The position numbers and the translations under genes were made by a program. From positions 1 through 64,000 of the forward strand of contig JASBNA010000075.1 of the NCBI GenBank assembly GCA_038087015.1: a DNA stretch of 64,000 nt, read 5' to 3'. Positions within the stretch are counted from its first letter, which is position 1; every line of letters starts with the position of its first letter. This document shows, one piece after another, positions 63,027-64,000 of this stretch. This stretch comes from Cerrena zonata (taxonomy: Eukaryota; Basidiomycota; Agaricomycetes; Polyporales; Cerrenaceae). The notes beneath the pieces are model-generated. The model ran no database searches, had not been told where the DNA came from, and saw only the letters and a list, made by a program, of their open reading frames with translations.

Positions 63027-64000
63027 ATGTTCAGACGAATACTTCAACGAGTCAAGATGTCCGGATAAGAGAGGAAGATTACCAGGTGATCAAGGGAAGG
63101 GAAGGCCACTGTGTTGGCGCCCAAGGAGGACAAAGTGTTTTATAACCCCATACAACAATTCAATCGAGATTTATCGGTTATGGGGATCAGATCCTGGCTG
63201 AAACTTTATCAACAGGGGAAAGAAGGAAGTAGGGATCTCAAGAAGAAGAGAAAATTGAATGATGAGAGTGTCGAGTCTCCTGCGTATATCCGGATATTAG
63301 AAGCATTATCAGCCACTGGATTAAGGGCATTAAGGTATGGGCCACGAGATACCACAAGTTGAGAAAGTGATTGCCAATGATTTATTGGGGGAAGCGGTAA
63401 ATTCGATTAATCGAAACATTGAATATAATGAATTACAAGAGAAAAGTCGAAGGAAATTTAGGAGATGCAATTAAGTATATGTCAACGGTTAAGGAGAAAT
63501 TCCACGTTATTGATTTAGATCCTTATGGAACGGCGACCCCATTTATTGATCTGGCATTACAAGCCATTAAAGAAGACGGGATGCTTTTGGTTACGTGTAC
63601 CGATGCAGGAGTGTTAGCAGGAAGTGGGTATCCAGAGAAATGTTTTGCATTATATGGGGGTAATAATTTTGGGAATACGTTTATGGGGAATGAGATGAAT
63701 CACGAGGTTGGACTTCGATTAATATTGGGGACGATAGCCTAGAGAAGCTGCTAAGTATAAAAAAACAATTGAACCAATGTTGAGTTTAAGTATTGATTTT
63801 TATTTCCGATTATTTATCAGAGTGAAAACGAGTCCAATTGAAGTTAAGAATTTAGCATCCAAAACCATGATTACCTATCATTGTAGTGGATGTGGACAGA
63901 ATAAGAATCAATACTTAGGAAGAAAGGCAAGATAAGAAGTATCAAACTGCGAAAAAAATAACCATTGGAGAAAATTGTGAATATTGTCAAAGTTATTTTA
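63027..64000 (+). CDS. TRM1: tRNA (guanine26-N2)-dimethyltransferase Trm1, partial and multiply frameshifted
   Basis: Trm1 makes m2,2-G26 in cytosolic and mitochondrial tRNAs, using S-adenosylmethionine. The product is spread over three frames: MFRRILQRVK (from 63027), EEDYQVIK, EGKATVLAPKEDKVFYNPIQ, ILEALSATGLRALRYG (motif I), EKVIANDLLGEAVNSINRNI, FHVIDLDPYGTATPFIDLAL, VTCTDAGVLAGSGYPEKCFA, REAAKYKKTIEPMLSLSIDF and TYHCSGCG...CEYC (zinc ligands). Shifts lie near 63062, 63090, 63340, 63445, 63740 and 63930. The gene is cut off by the window end. Two ATGs at the start (63027, and MSG at 63057) recall the dual mitochondrial/nuclear starts of yeast TRM1. Strong conservation between shifts argues for sequence error rather than long decay. 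Confidence 0.8.

Overview
This is nuclear DNA from a budding yeast (Saccharomycotina) of the CTG-Ser1 group (Candida/Debaryomyces relatives). Every confidently named gene has its best match among yeast proteins. Genes are dense and mostly intronless. The few introns are short, with GTATGT/GTACGT donors and TACTAAC-like branch sites about 10 nt before the acceptor AG. In the GH81 glucanase at 57063-59171, two in-frame CTG codons fall where the family keeps Ser (GH-S-WA and NxE-S-xSE), so CTG should be read as serine here. Many apparent ORFs open with TTG or GTG; I moved those starts to a supported ATG.

Layout. 1-1.1 kb: 10-bp minisatellite and gene-free DNA. 1.1-12.7 kb: two paralogous zinc-cluster regulators in inverted orientation, flanking an STP1/2-type amino-acid-response factor, RMP1, ACL4, a DUF1479 protein and a small GATA-finger-like ORF. 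13-19.8 kb: CWC15, SPA2, MRPL15. 20.0-21.1 kb: a heavily decayed protein-coding relic, possibly of totivirus-capsid origin. 21.8-33 kb: ROK1, ATP20, TMS1, ELP4, an unknown coiled-coil gene, DMC1 (two introns), MCM4, an INA17-like gene. 33.4-48.3 kb: YOL107W/TMEM115, TRS85, RAX2, tRNA-Trp, VPS10. 48.7-56.3 kb: POP8 (new 5' exon found), a candidate eIF4E-binding protein, tRNA-Ser(UGA), PRP40, ARC19 (first exon is only ATG), DAL81-like factor. 57-64 kb: ACF2/ENG2 glucanase, an unknown basic protein, SWF1, an unknown low-complexity protein, a MIM2-like gene and the 5' part of TRM1.

Quality. At least ten otherwise conserved genes are broken by single-base shifts, many at A, T, C or G runs. Reading continues in another frame with intact conserved motifs. 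I interpret most of these as assembly errors and annotate each gene over its full span. The 20.0-21.1 kb relic differs: it also carries in-frame substitution stops and looks truly dead.

Functional links: STP1/2 and DAL81 act together in extracellular amino-acid signalling; RMP1 and POP8 are RNase MRP/P subunits; CWC15 and PRP40 are splicing factors; SPA2, RAX2 and ARC19 serve polarity and actin; ACL4, ROK1 and MRPL15 serve ribosome production. Promoters of the last two show RGE-, PAC- and Rap1-like elements.
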